Shown one piece after another: positions 44,735 to 59,300 of a stretch of 64,000 bases of DNA. The first letter of the stretch is position 1, and every line of letters begins with the position of its first letter. A program made the position numbers and the translations under genes. The notes under the pieces were generated by a model. That model did not search any database. It was not told the DNA's origin and worked only from the letters and a program-made list of their open reading frames with translations. The DNA comes from Lethocerus indicus (taxonomy: Eukaryota > Arthropoda > Insecta > Hemiptera > Belostomatidae). The DNA lies in assembly GCA_019843655.1 (NCBI GenBank), contig JACDQD010000004.1, positions 29,027,872 to 29,091,871 on the forward strand, read 5' to 3'.

Positions 44735-47700
44735 CTTCATCCGGCCGACTCTCATCTCCAGATCATCGCCCGGTCCCCATCTCACCCTCCTGAAGGGGAG
44801 GGCGCAACATTTTGAGCCTTCCTCCTTCCCGAAACCCCACCCATAACACTAATTGGATTTACACCAATTACAACACTCGATATCATTCCGCTAACTACTA
44901 GCAGCGGCTCGGCAGCAATCTAACTTTGGGCCTGTTTCGCAATAGCTGGGCGTCTCATTGCAGTTTTCCACACCGCAATAAAAGTTAACTTGATGCCACC
45001 CCATCTTACCTTACTCTTATGTACCTCAACACGGTTAAACTGTTTGCGCCGAGAAAACACGGAGATCATCTCTGAACATTTTGAGAACCACATTTCGTCG
45101 TTTGTATGCAATATTTGTATGTACACTCCTACGTTAGATGTTACGTACTAAAATATTAATACTTATTACTCCACAATACGTGTACTGAAAGACAAATGGT
45201 AGCTCGGAATAAGCAATTTATTTTACATTTCACCTATTTTATCAAACTGTTTTCCAACTTCATCTGAATCAGGGGAGAAAACAATATAAAAATTACTGTT
45301 TTCTACTGTTTTGTATTAGAAAATAATATTCGAATTGATTGGAAAATAATACTCGCCTGTGTGGCGCAAATGAGCCATCAGCCTCAAAGTTTATGTCAGC
45401 CCAGTCGCCCGAAAAATATTATTTTAGAGTCGCCGAGGTTCCTTTTAACTGTGCCAAATCCAACTTGAATATCAAAAGAGTTTTCATTCCAGCGGCGATG
45501 AAGACCAGGTAAGACTGGCGGCGTAAAACAAAAAAAGAAAATTGCGAGACTATTTTTGCCACTGTCGCTGTTATGTCTCCGTGACCGCTGAGTCGGAGCG
45601 CGTGAAACGATGCCATTCCTTTTAATAACGTATAATTTATCTCTTATTGTGCTGAAAATAGCGTTCATTCTTCATTCGGTCGTACTCCGTTCCATAAATC
45701 CCTATTTATACGTCCTAATGCCGACCAGATGAAACGGGAAAATACATATATCAAACCCATTTGTAAAATATTCGTTTAAATAATAATAAACGCTGTTAGT
45801 GACGAAGCAAGACGAAAAATGTCGAGGATATGGCCAAATCAGAATAAGGAAAGGTACAAGAAATTCGAACCCGGAATCTTAGCGTCCTGACAGATAGTGC
45901 AACTTACGTTAGTTTTTTCCATCTGCATTCTGCAGTCTGAAGGTGAAGGACAAGTTTAATTCGGCCTCACTTTTCTGCTCGTCCCCGTCCTGCCAGCCCG
46001 ACGGCTCTACAACGGCAAATGACAAATTGTGCAATATTTAGGCCGGGTCTAAAATTTATTACCGTGAGGGGGCCTCCCCCGGTGGCGCCCTTGACACTGC
46101 CGGGAGGGGGCCCACCCTGATTGATGTTCGGCGCGGGCAGGAAGACAGCCGGCTTTAATTAGTGCCGAGGTGTTGACTTATAACGCTAATTGAGAACACC
46201 CGAGCACACTTCAGCCCATATTATCGGGCCGGGGCAATTATCAGTCGAGGATCAAACACCCATACCAGAAACCCATGATTGAAGTTCGACTATAACCTGT
46301 TTCCTTATTAAATCGGTTCCGAGTTCAAACCGAATTTAAACAGCCCTCTTCAAGACCCGAATGCTCCGAATTGATTAACGTCTTATTGAACATTAGACAC
46401 GAGCCTCCGAAACTACTATCGGAACTGAAATAAATTAATAGGATTTTTCAATAAATAACGATAATAAAATAATTTTTAATATTTATTATATCTAGCTCAT
46501 TACGTTACTACAATTCCTACTTGTATTTCAAAACCTACAGTAGAGGTAGTAGGTAAATACAATATAGCCAATCAAATAATTCATTATCGATCTCCTCTAA
46601 CACACATGCAAATCGTTGGAATAATCCTAGAGCTAATTCTAGAGTGGAGAACACAAGATGAGTTGGTACGAAAGAGACGTTAAATAATTGAAGCGGCTGT
46701 TAGTGAACACAAATTAAACAGGATATCCTATTTCCTTTTATTATGTGGGCATTTATACGTATATTTTTACAATAAACCTTTTAATATTCGGTTACGTGAT
46801 TACATTTAGAAGGTTTCCGCAGCTCGTATTGTGGCGTGAAACGGTATTCAAGAGGTTGAATAGGGAGGATCAGAAATGCTGTTCTTTACTTCGCTAATAG
46901 CGCCGGTTTTTATCTCCCGCTTCAACCCTTGTTGCCCGAGAGGGGAAGCCGTGCGCTGCCCCTCTGGAGGGCTTTCCTACTGACTCAGCCAAGGCCGATA
47001 TAGGGATTCACCACCTCAGCAAGGGGGAAAACGGTATAATTGGCGCGCCCAAGGGAGCTCGGCGAATTCTTGTTACACGTGCAATCCCGACCCTCCCCCG
47101 CCCACCCGCCAACTCTCTGTAAATAATAACTCCCTTCCGCTTTCGCCCGAATGTAATCAATTACGCGGAACGGCGTTGCGTCCTCGCGAATATTGACTAA
47201 ACCGAAATTCGACGCCCAACTTTTAAGATTAAAAACGTTTACGGTGCAAATTCTGACATTGCTGAGCTGCAGTTTTAATTGCAATTTCCGGGAATTAATT
47301 TGAAATGTTATCTCTAATTAAAGGGAAATAATTTCACTTTTAAAATTTACGCTGGAAATTTGTCCTTAATAGGAATTCACGAAGCTACGGATTTAATTAC
47401 TACTAAAAAACTATTTAATCGCCAAATTATTCAACTAATATCGGACAACGTTTCTTCTAGGGATTTTGCAAAGCTGGCGTTAATAATGTATTCACTACTT
47501 TTCCAAGTGATCGTAACCTATTACAAAAAAAAAAACTATAGCCTTTTATGCGACCATGAAACTGAAATAGCAACCAGTTGCTGCAGTGCAAAATTAGTGC
47601 CGCTTTTCTTTAAGAATTTATGCTTTATTCCCGTCTTCATATAATTTACTTCACATTTCCCTATAATTTTATGTAATGTATATACTAATTCCTCTGACGG

Positions 47701-49631
47701 TATTCGATTAATAACGTTTCAGAACCGCCAGGGGAATCCAAAATAAACTTGGCTGAAGCGGTGGGTCCGGTTTGATTCGAACCGGGCCAATCATTCGTTT
47801 ATTCTCGACGAAGGCCTATATAAAATCAAACCTAATCAACCTTTCCCGACCGACGGGGATTGGGGTTAAGGGGATGAGAACGGGGTTGGGGTAGGGGGGG
47901 GGGTGTGTTTTGAGTCAAAGAAGGAGTGGGTTTTGGGATTGAGGGTGTGACATTTGCTTCTGAATGTTCGACAGTTTTCCCACCGCTGAGGCTCATTTTA
48001 AACTGCTCCCAGGCTTATCTTGGTCGCGGCCGCTATCCCACCGCTTTAACAAGATTGGACGTCTTTCAGAATTTTCGCGCTTCTTTGTGCTTCGAAAGTT
48101 TTCTTTTCTCCCTTTCACTCCTTTCCCCCAGTCCGTCCCCATCCTCCAGATCCGTTTATTACTTTCCGTATTTTTTAACCCCGGATATAAAATATTTTAA
48201 AAATGATCAGAATGTTCTAAATTAGATATACTGATACATAATTATTTCTTTTGCGATTATATCAACAAATTCATTCATTGGGGATATTTCCTCCAATAAT
48301 ATAAAGCCACCAATGAATGAGTTATTAACGAATGAATATATATATTTATTATCCGTCTAATGTACATAATAACGTCTGATCGCCGGAAATGTATTTTTTA
48401 GAATAAATCAGCCGAGTAATTGCACTAATCGGACAATTAAGAAACAAAATCTGGTCTCAAGGAATAAATTACCCATTTTCTATTAATTAAATTTCGGCCG
48501 TAAACCGCGTTATCGTTGGAAATGGGTTCGGCGACAAAGGGTGGGGCGGACTTACGCCCGAATAAAAGTTAGAGCCACCCTTCGGACATGGGACTCGGTC
48601 CGGAAAGTTGCGGGCTCGGGGCTAAAGAGAGGCAGGTGAGTTACCGCCCCAGTCGGTTGGGGCTCACACCCCCCAGAACCCCATTTCAAAATCACCAATT
48701 TTCCTATTACCCGCCTCGGATAGCTCATTTTTTCCAAATTAAATACGACACAAATATTTCTTACATCAGCGCGACTCAATCCGATTCAATCGGAACGTTT
48801 CAAACGCCGTTATAGTGTTGTAGATTTCAATGATACAATAATTTGTGTAACTAGCATCTTTCATTGATTCCTTTTTATCACTAACCTTGGTTATATATTA
48901 TATTACATAAACAAACGGAAACGCGGTGTAATTCATCTTTCTTGACATTACTCTGTGCTCCGAAAACTGCCGAAAAGACGGGAAATTATCGCGACTTATG
49001 TGTTTCGGAGTGTTGAATACTCACTGTTATTTATAGTTTTAGATGAATTTTAGATGGACTATTTCTAGAACATATTGTAAAAATGTGAAAGGACTCTGCA
49101 TATCATAATGTATTCTATGAAATTTTTACAATTTAATTGCATTGTGTGGTCTAGAAAAATTAATGGGTAGTAGCATAAAGGGTATATTTATTTTTTTATT
49201 CGATTTATATCAACGGAATTGAGTTAGTTTCGACTGTGCAGACCGCCTGAATCTGGCTGTCAGACGGGGAAAAAGGGGCAACACGTTGCCAATCTATGTA
49301 TTTACCGGTTTAACTCCACAATTATCTCGTATCTCGCGTTTGTATATATATATTCTCTTTGAAACTATTACCGGCCGCCGCACGAAACAAAAACGGCCGT
49401 TTCGTGACTCCAACTAATAAACTCGTATAGGAAAAACCGAGCGCGGATTTTTATCAACGGCCCTCGGTCTACGAGCCGCGGTCACACCCGATATCCCACC
49501 GCTGGGCAAATAACGAGACCTTTCTGCTCCATATTGCCAAGTATTGTATGTCCCGATAGGGCGGTTATTCGAAAATATCCGAATTGATTCTCACGACGCA
49601 ATTGTTTGCCAATCACAAAATGTTGGCCGAT

Positions 49632-49657
49632 GGAGAGAGAGAGAGAGAGAGGAGAGG
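49632..49657. repeat. (GA)n tract
   Basis: GAGAGA repeat, about 26 bases. Confidence 0.9.
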
Positions 49658-50298
49658 GACGAAGGACAGTCGTAGAGAAAGAAAAATAGTAAAAAGCGAA
49701 TTATTTATTTGAACCCTTCGGGTAAGCGTTTCGTAGGCCTTAATAACCTTTAATTATTACATACGATGAAACATTATTTTATTTTTATTCAATTGGAAAT
49801 TAAGCGCATCTGAACAGTATATTACTTGTTGCTACGACATCATATCAATGATTTAATGTAAAGTTCATTCCCAACATAATTATATACAAATTAATACGGT
49901 TACATCGTTAAAGTATTTCTCAGTTTACTAGACCAATTAGGGATTGGATGACCACGTGGCAGATAATAAGCATGATGATGATAACCAACCTGTTCTCAGA
50001 TATTATTCCAAAAATTAGGAAAGATAATATTGTACGGGATATAATTTAATCATATAAATATTAGATTAGTAGTGAAAATGTATTTATTATTTGTTTTCAT
50101 AATAAATACTGCAATCGTGTCAATATTATCAACCGAAAAGGGTGCCCGTGTTTCGGAACGTGCCATCCGTTTATTTTCCATAATTTGGTTTATTCAATGG
50201 GTCCGGTAACAATTTGCATACATTTTATGCCTACCGATGTTATCAGTCGTCGGTCCAGAGCGCGAGTAATGACCCAGAGCGTGTAATGATCCCGGTGT

Positions 50299-50366
50299 CC
50301 CCCTACACCCCACTCACTCTCCCTCGCTCTCACACTCCCTCCCTCTCACCCTCTCTCCCTCTCTGG
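50299..50366. repeat. CT/CCCT pyrimidine tract
   Basis: Imperfect CCCT, CTCT and CACT repeats on the plus strand, about 68 bases. Confidence 0.85.
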
Positions 50367-53300
50367 CCAGGGGACTTAATAATGGATCATCTCCCGCCAC
50401 TCAATTACTCCGATAATCACGCCATTAATTTACAATTTGCCCCTACAGATTGCCGGGTCGGCCCTCTTCGTTCCCGGCCGGCTACTCCCTATATTTTGAA
50501 CTCTAATATCGGCCCCTATTGATCTGATCAGCATTTTGATTAGGTCCAAGAGATATTGCATCTCTCCGCCCGCGCTTACATTACGATGCATATATTTCTT
50601 CTGATTTTGAAATAAGATCTGTCGGGAGAATTGTCGGGGTTTATATCCAGCAGTTTAAAAAAGATTCGAGTCGTATTTCCAAGACGTATTTACGTATTCT
50701 CTAGCTTTAAACTAACATACAGCAAGTGAATGACAACTCTGATTGTTCTTATTTCTTGATATTCTTGTGTTATGAATTAACTACTAGCCTATAACATTTT
50801 AAAAGTAGTCATTTTCAGTTTGTCTCCCTCAGTCATGTCGACAATAAAAGAAGAAAAATTCCTTACCTTAATTTAATTTTCGAAAATTTTTCAGGCCTAT
50901 ACCGAAATAAAAAAATATAATAGTGTTACATTAAGTAATTTATTTCCGACAGTACATATTCTTTTAAGTTAGTCGAAAAGGGCCCAGCCCAATCTTTATT
51001 TGCCTACACATCTATTAGTTATTTCCAATAAATGGGAGTTTTTCGGCCCCAAATACGCCCAGAACACGGCCACACCCACTATAAGTTTCAAGCGGTCCGT
51101 ATGTTGTTTTAATGAGATTTTTACCAAAGCCTGCCGGGAGATAGGCACGGGTGGGCTGAGAAGACCGCCCACGCCGGATGACAGATCTGGCAAGAGAATG
51201 GCGCCCCAACAAATAAACGTGGGTGAATTATGAGCCCACTCAGCGTCACCTGTCAAGCCACATTACGGATTCGACAATTTTTTATACGATATTAAATTGC
51301 ATTTCGCTTACGAAAAAGGGCAATATTTCTGGGGCGATATTAGTTTCTGTTAAACTGATTCCTTTCCGCCTTTAAAATTGGCATATATTTACATATGTCT
51401 TCATTAAGATTCCGTGATCGCAGGTCTGTTTCCTTCTGAAAAATTATAGTGACAAATAATACTATGAAATTAGGTTGAAAGTAAGCGATTGAAATAGAGT
51501 TTATAATGTTATAATGGTGAACTCTAACAACGCGTATATATTCCATCCGCACACAAATTACCACTTCCAATACCGGCCTAAATAGCGCTTCCTTTCCCTT
51601 TATATTTATAGGAGAGTAAGGGGAAAATTCGGGGAATGAATTATCGTAGAGCGAGAAATAAAATTTAAATATTCGGAAAAGTGTTGTTTAAAATATAGGG
51701 TCAAATAAAGTATCGGTTTTCCTCGCCGTATATTCGGCTGTCTTGTTTATGCGGGGGGGGGGGGAGATCGATCGCGTAGTTAATAGCGGAGATAAAATCG
51801 ACGTGTTTCCAGCTCTTTGCAGGGCATTTGTAATCGTTTTGCAGTAAATCACCGGCCGGGATTCATAAATCCCGGTCTATCTTCCCGTTAACGTTCGCCC
51901 GCTACCCGTTCCAGTTTTCCCGCTGTTTTTCAGCGCATTCTGAAATCGGTAGGGCATATGTCATGTTTATTTCTGACGCCCTGTTTCCCCTGCACCGCCG
52001 GTCCCGCCACGAGAGCTCTCGACCCCCCAATAAGTATAATAACGGTATAAATCAGACTCTCAGTTCGATATGATGATTCGAAGACAAATCCGAAATAGAT
52101 TAGCGTCGGTACTACTTGGGGCCGGTTTGTTATCCCGGCTCTCCTCCTTTTAGACTCAATCTCTGCCGGCTTTTCGTGCCTTACCGGTCTCGTCGCACCT
52201 TAGAATTCGCCGCTATTAGAATTCAGTCGGTAAGGCGGAGATCAGACACAAGGCGACTGCCAATGAACTATCTCGTCCTAACAGTATCTACACTGTATTT
52301 TGTTTGCACCCTCCTCCGATAACAACGCCATTGCCAATTTAGACTCCTGCACGGTTCGGATCCTAAATTTAATACATAAAAAAGAGAAGCGAGTTATGAA
52401 ATAATACGATTTTTACGTGTCGGTATTGTCTGTCAAATTTTGAAAGATTTCTGAACTAACGATGAGTTTACTCTTCTTTGTTGCTATCAATTTCTGTATA
52501 CTACACACCGAAAATATTCAGGAAATAATGCTACTTGACTCAATTTTATATTATAGTAGCATTATTGTTTTAATACTAATGTAATACATGTTTTATAACA
52601 GTGGACGCAATATATTTTGTTACCTGTTATGATTGGCGTAATGATTGATCTTACTGCTAACGCCTTTGAAAATTTGATTAAATAATCTTATTCATTAATG
52701 AAATAACTTTTAATACACTGGTGTTATATTTTATTATAGGGCCGTTACGACATCCACACACGGTTTAATTTACGGCTTATTAAGTTTCATGCAATATTCC
52801 TATCAATATCTTACGGTATTTTTAAAGAGGTCGAACTGATTAAATTTTTTTTTTATAGATTAGCTTAAATGAGAGTTCTGTCGCTAATTCCTGTTCCGAC
52901 TTGTTTACTCACGCCCACCTCTTTGTAGTGCTAGTGAAATTCTAGAGAGAAGTCGAAACAGTTTTGTAAAGGACCAATTATACCGATTAACCATCTTATG
53001 CTGGTCCTTCAATGTTTTGCGGAACCGCCGAGCGACTGGTATAAGAAATCTATTCCATTCGGGATTGTGGAATAAAATTGTGCGAAGACGCGATCGATAC
53101 AAGTAGGGTCGTGTGAAATAGCCTCGAAGGGTGGGGAAGAGACTAAGGGCGTTGGGGTGGGCCGAGCTAAGGGACTGTGTAATTGAGGGGACGTAAGAGA
53201 ACGTGGCAGAGGGAGAGACGGATTGAAAGAGAGTCGGGGATGCAAGAGATTATTATTAGGGGTTGAACCGCGTCGAGGTATGGCGGTGAGTTAAAAAGCG

Positions 53301-56300
53301 GGCTTGGGGGGTTAGCGTGGGGGTTAAATTTTTAATGGAGCTTGAAATGAAAGATTGAACGTAAATCCTTGTTGAATTAGGGCCTTTCCCTTCATTGCTA
53401 ATTCAAAGCTTCGAATTTATCGCGGCACCGCGCCCAGTTTAGTTGGGCCCGGGCGTTTAGCCCTAAAGTGGCTACAATCTAATCTGACAAGTAGTACGTT
53501 TACGCGACCGACTCCTCTTCCCCGCAATAGCGCAAACCGAATTTATAATACCACTTATACGGTGTAATGTTACCTAACTAGCGAACTATAATGTTCGCCG
53601 CCGGTAACTTGGTATCTCGGCGCTGCGGAAGCTTACACACACCTAATAATCAGGAAATAGACTCGAAAATAATCATTCAGTTAAGCCAAGTTGGACCCGG
53701 AATGGATGGGAAAATTCTTACAAACATTGATTACTTAGTTCAACAATAATCGGACGAAAATTAAAATAAAACATAAGCCAGCTACTTTCATCAGCCAAAT
53801 ATATATGGATATACTCCCTAACAATACTGGCCGGAATATTGTATATGGGAAATTTCTTGTTCACATATTTGAACTCGGCAAAGAAATATTTACCTAAACA
53901 GAAACTTGCGAACACTGTCTAATCGGCCAAACTTCGGGTTCAATCAAGGCAGGAATTTAATATCGAACGGAATATGTAAGACAGAACCGAGGAACTAACT
54001 ATTGGCCAGAGGGGAAATTGAGGGGTGAGAGCGCAGTTGGTAACATTCAATGAAAACGCCGCCGCTTTCTTTATGAGAAGTAATTTTATAAACTCGATAA
54101 TTTTATTTCTGAGTGTTAATTCTTAGAACTGGTGTAATGCTGAACTGAAAGATACGATTATTATATATGGAAACTGTTACAATGTCGTGATGTGTTTATA
54201 ACATTGCTCTTTCGCAAGTTAATTAAAAAGAAACAATTACGAGAAAACAGACAATTTGAATATAATTGTATAAGATAGAGATGATTAGATAGACACTGCC
54301 ACATTATTGTCTATTAATATTAGGTTAATAGATTTTGTTCGTGATTACGATATTGGGTCCATTCGCTGAGGCGCCAGCCTGGCTAAGCGCTGGTACTCAG
54401 TGCGGTTTCCGGAAGGATTAGGAGCAGTGTAGAGTGTTTGCCTTATGAGACCACCAATTATCTCCCAACAGCTTTAGGCCGGCGCCGAGGTTATCGCGAT
54501 ATAATGGCTGGCACCCAACCCACTTTGCAGCCCGGCTTCGAAGTAGAATTTCGATAGATCGCGCGAAACACGACGGAACGATGCGACGTTGATTCGGAAT
54601 AAATCGACAATTTCATCGCATTAGTTGATCGCGGCAATGAATTCATGTTGATACCGAGAAAATGTTCGAGACAAATCCGTAAAGTAGCCTCCAACTGTAT
54701 TTCGTTCGGTCGATTATAAATTGAATTGAACAATTAGCTACTACGCAGAATATTAGTGAAAGGAAAATACAAATATTAAATCCCCATCAGTACATCATTG
54801 TTTCGTTGTAATTACCAAACCAGGGGGATTATATATTGAAGCTGTATTCAATGAGGATTAGTGATAATTTAATAATGGGAATATATCCGGTCGTACTCCC
54901 AGGAATTAACGTTCTATTTGAATGCGTAGTCTAATAAAATAAGGTGCACATTAATTTTAATTATACAGTATTACATTGCGTAGATGGACAAAATTAAATT
55001 TGCTAAGCGGATGGAACCTTGTCTATTCATGTTTCATCATTAGTAGATTCAAAAATACGTCAATACAACTTTTCATTGTACTCTTTTTTGTAGTATTTAG
55101 TAAATTAGGAAACAAAATTAGTACTTGTGTATATATTTCTGTTAACGGTTATTTCGGTTTTATATATTCCTTTGAGAGATACACACCGTGGCAGAAGAGG
55201 AATGCGGGCTATAGTGATGGTACAACTACTATTATTCGGTCGGGTTCAGTTTGGCTCCAACATAGGTTAGTGGGCTCTCAGTATAATTGCCCCTGGAGTG
55301 CTACACAGTTCTGGCGGGAATTTAAGGCTGTCGCAGGCCTGTGAGGGGTAGTCGGGGTAGTAGGGGTGGGTTGGTGGTTGGGGGGGGGCAGGTAGTCGTC
55401 CCTGCGCCTCAATTAGCATATTGCCAGCGGAATACTTTAATGGCCGGTGTTACCCTCCTATTTTAGCTTCGGTTGAAACCCCATTCAGAGCCGGCTCTGA
55501 ATTTGAGCGCCAATTAGAAAAAGCGGTTAACGCGGCCGTGGCCCGGCTGAAAGAAACCCCGGGTCCCATTCAAATCCGGACATTATTATACCCCTCCCCG
55601 GGCGGTGTCAAGAAGCACGAACACCGGAGTTCTCAAAAGGGCGTAAAACTGAATGCAAAGTGGGGTGGTTTCAACCGTGACATCGTTCCCTGTGAATGTG
55701 ATGCTGGGAAAAAATACACTCCCTACTGTTTAATAAACGCTCAGCACCCTTGCGATTAGTTAGTCGGTTGTTACACCAATATTGAGGCGGTACGAAGGGA
55801 TTTTAATTATACTATTTTGTTTTGTACGTTATCGCAGTCGAAATTACTACAAGAATAATTTTAATTTTGATGTGTTGAAACTGTAAATTACACACGATAG
55901 TTTGGCCACAGTTTCCCAACAGATGTTTACTTTCATTCACATTACAGGGCGGTAAATCGTCCGGTCAATGTACCGGAACTGTGACCGAACGACTGCGAAA
56001 AAACTCGACGCCGATTGCTAATCAATAACATACCCCCTTACGATACCGGAGCCTTGGGGGGAGTGGTTGGAGAGGGACGTCCCAGAAGATATGGGGACAT
56101 AGGAAGCGAACAGAGGAAGTGGGAGAGGAAGTGAAACCGGAAGAGATTGAGAAGGCTAAACCAGTGTCAGCTAAGCTCGAGAGAAGGGGATATCTTCCAA
56201 GCCGGTACCGTACTAATACCCTCTAGTGTATATACTCTTTATTTTCTCTGTCCGATAACAGAAATCCGGGATATTAATTTCAGAATTACTTACATAAACA

Positions 56301-59300
56301 AATTAACGATTTTCTGGTTAATTATAACAATTTACGCATTTTATTATAACTTAATTGTTTTAGCAAGAGTTCGCAAAAAATTGTATCGAGGCAATAAGCC
56401 CAACATTTTTATTAAGTTTCGAAATTAATTGCTCATTGCTATATCCGAGATGAATTAGCGTTATGGTTAAACCGTGAACAATTGTGGACAAATGAATTCC
56501 ATAAATAATATTCAAAAAGAAATATTTTATCCATTTTGAGTGATCGCATATTAATATTCATACGTCAATATATTAATATCAACTAAATAAATATCTGTGT
56601 GCTATTTAAATGATTGTGTTTAAACGTAGGAATACCGAGTAGCACAAAATTAAAATAAATAAAAAATGTGGCAGCTAATATATTATAATTAAATCGCCTG
56701 GAATAGACACGATATATTTAAATAACATTAGACTCTTTTAATTTCAGTCAAAGAAACGGGCAATCATGGCGGCCTTCCACGCCTTAAAATTTAAACCAGA
56801 TCCGTTTTCAGAGACAGCCCTTTCTCATAAGGCATAAATTCCTGGCTAAGGAAACCTTCGCCCGGGCTAACCCCGGGTTAACTACTAACTTGAAATTTAA
56901 AATAAAAGCGGAGAAAGGGCGACCCGAGGGCTCGGTTCGCTGTAGAAACTGCTCTGTGAACCGCAAATTGAATAAAGAAGAGGAGTTATATTTTTATACT
57001 GAATTGTATCTCGAATCTCCGCTCCTTGATTTATCTTGTAATTCACAGTGGAAGGATTTTAGGCGAAAATAATGTAGGCTTAACGGTAAGAGAGGAGGGG
57101 GATGGTCTAATCTATATAATCTGAAGAAAACTTAGGTTATTATTTCGATTTCTTAGCGCTAGTATTTCTAATTTAATGTTTTTCTCTTATCGTAAAATTT
57201 CTGTTGAAGGAAAAATGTTATTGAAATCTTTTATTATTATTAAAAGTTGATAATAACACGATGATAAGTCCGCATAATAATTATTTGTCTCTCTCATACG
57301 TGCGAACTGAAAATTTTAAGCTTTATGCTGGGCTCCGCGTTCATAATTGTTCCAGTTTAAATGGCTCGCATTGTTAAAACGCTAGAAATGTCGAGCCGAG
57401 TCTAATTTAAGTGAATTACGGACATCCACGTGCGTCATACACTTCACGTAATAGCGCCTCGTCGAGTGTATGATACGTTGGGGGCGCTGAAGTATCCAGG
57501 GCGTTGAATGGGTAGTGCGCCTTGTTTAAGAGCAACTTCTGAATTAGGTACCCGGTTCGGGGACTTTCGGCTACATTCCTCAATGTGAATTGTGGAGCGC
57601 CCGGCCGAAATTCGGTTTTTATAAACGGTCCCGAACAATGAAATTTCCGTTCTCCCATTTTTGCTAAATACACCAAGCCAAAGTTAAAGAGTATTACAAT
57701 TTATACGGTGTTACAATTTATTTCACGCTAAGAAAGATGTCGATACATACGCCGAGCGAGTGTGGAATTCAAAATCTGCCTAAAATTATAAACAGTAATC
57801 ATTATTTGTCCTAACAAGAAAAGGTTTATTAAAACGGGAACCCATGAAATGAGATTTTACAGAGAGGAATTAAAACTTCACCTGCCCAAATTGGTACAAG
57901 TATTTATTATCCAACATTCCAACACAATATCTGGAATCTCAGAGAGGCTTCTGCTTTAAAACTTCCCTGTCACTAAATAAATTTTCACTGTTCGGAATTG
58001 ATGTACCGCGAATCAGTGCTGCTTTGTTCCTGCATTGCGCTAAACTCAATTATCGCCTTAAGATTAGTAATTCGTCTTTCGTCTCAATTTTGTTTTTCTT
58101 AAATGATGGCAATTATTTTGCAAACATTTTTAATAAAAATACTCACTGAACTGAGTATGGAAGTATAGTATGACTATAGCTATCCATAACACCGGATTTC
58201 CGTCGTGTTTTACTTAATATATCTTATTAAATTGCTAATTTCATAATTGAGGGGTATGGACTCAAAAGGCACCGGGAGGATTCGAAACCAATATGAATCG
58301 TCTTGAAATAAGCTGAAACGTCCGAGAAATATATCATTCGCAATTAAGGCTCCTTGTACTCTTAATGGATCATAAGATTTATTTTTGAGGACCGACTAAA
58401 GGAAACCCTACATTCCGGGTCCTTCAGTGTAGTATGGAAACGTGCCACGCATCGGGAACGGTACTTCTTCGGACGTCCACGATTAGCAGTCGCATTGAAT
58501 AGCCCCGTCTGTAGCTTCGGCACTAATACTGTCCGGGAGAGGGGTTTAGCTTTCGGAATATAAATTGAGATACGTTCTTCTTCTGAGGGCCGGCTAAAAA
58601 GGGGTACACAGAAAAAACGGCTGGGGGTTCGGATAGAAAAGGGAGGTTAGGCCAGGGACCTCTGGAAAACGAGAGCGAGAGAAATAGGGGTTGAGTAGAG
58701 TGATGATGGGGCGTTGTGAATCCCGTAGAGCCCCGACCGGCGGTGGAGGCCGGGGGTTGGCGCGCTCTAGGGGTTGGTGGGGGGTATATTTATGAAAGTG
58801 ATACCTCCACCTGCAATAAACGGTATCCGGTGTTGTAAATTCATTGCCCGGCTTCCTCTCGCTCAGACTCCCACTCTTTATCATCCCTTCTCATTCTCTC
58901 TCCTCGTTCACATTTCTGTACGTCCCCGCTCACTCTCTCTCCCTCTCTCACTTTCCACTCTTACCCGCTCCAGCCACTCTTTCTCCCTCTTTCATATCGG
59001 CAATAAAACGGGCCTCGCGCTAGGGGTCCTTTGGTATAGTTTAAGAGAAAAGGCACTAGGTAGGTGGTAGTGGAGCGCTGCTGTATAATAGTAGAGACGG
59101 TGCCCCCCATCCAAACTCGAATTTGGCCGGGCGACTTATACACTCGGCGGCCCCTGCACCCGACCTTTTATTGTGTCTGACTTTATTAGTGTATGTAAAT
59201 TCCGTGTAACAATAAGGGGTCCCCGGGGCCACCCTCCGCCACTCTCGAAAACAATATCGTACGCTCCGAGTTATGATATTGTCGTGCCCCGGCCATAATT

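Noticed and set aside
47755..47800. GGTTCGAATC word (minus strand) resembling a tRNA B box
   Set aside because: No matching A box, acceptor stem or anticodon arm at the right distance.
55421..55759. Plus-strand ORF of 112 codons with several Cys
   Set aside because: No known domain, no splice partners, lies in a GC-rich block like others that are not coding.
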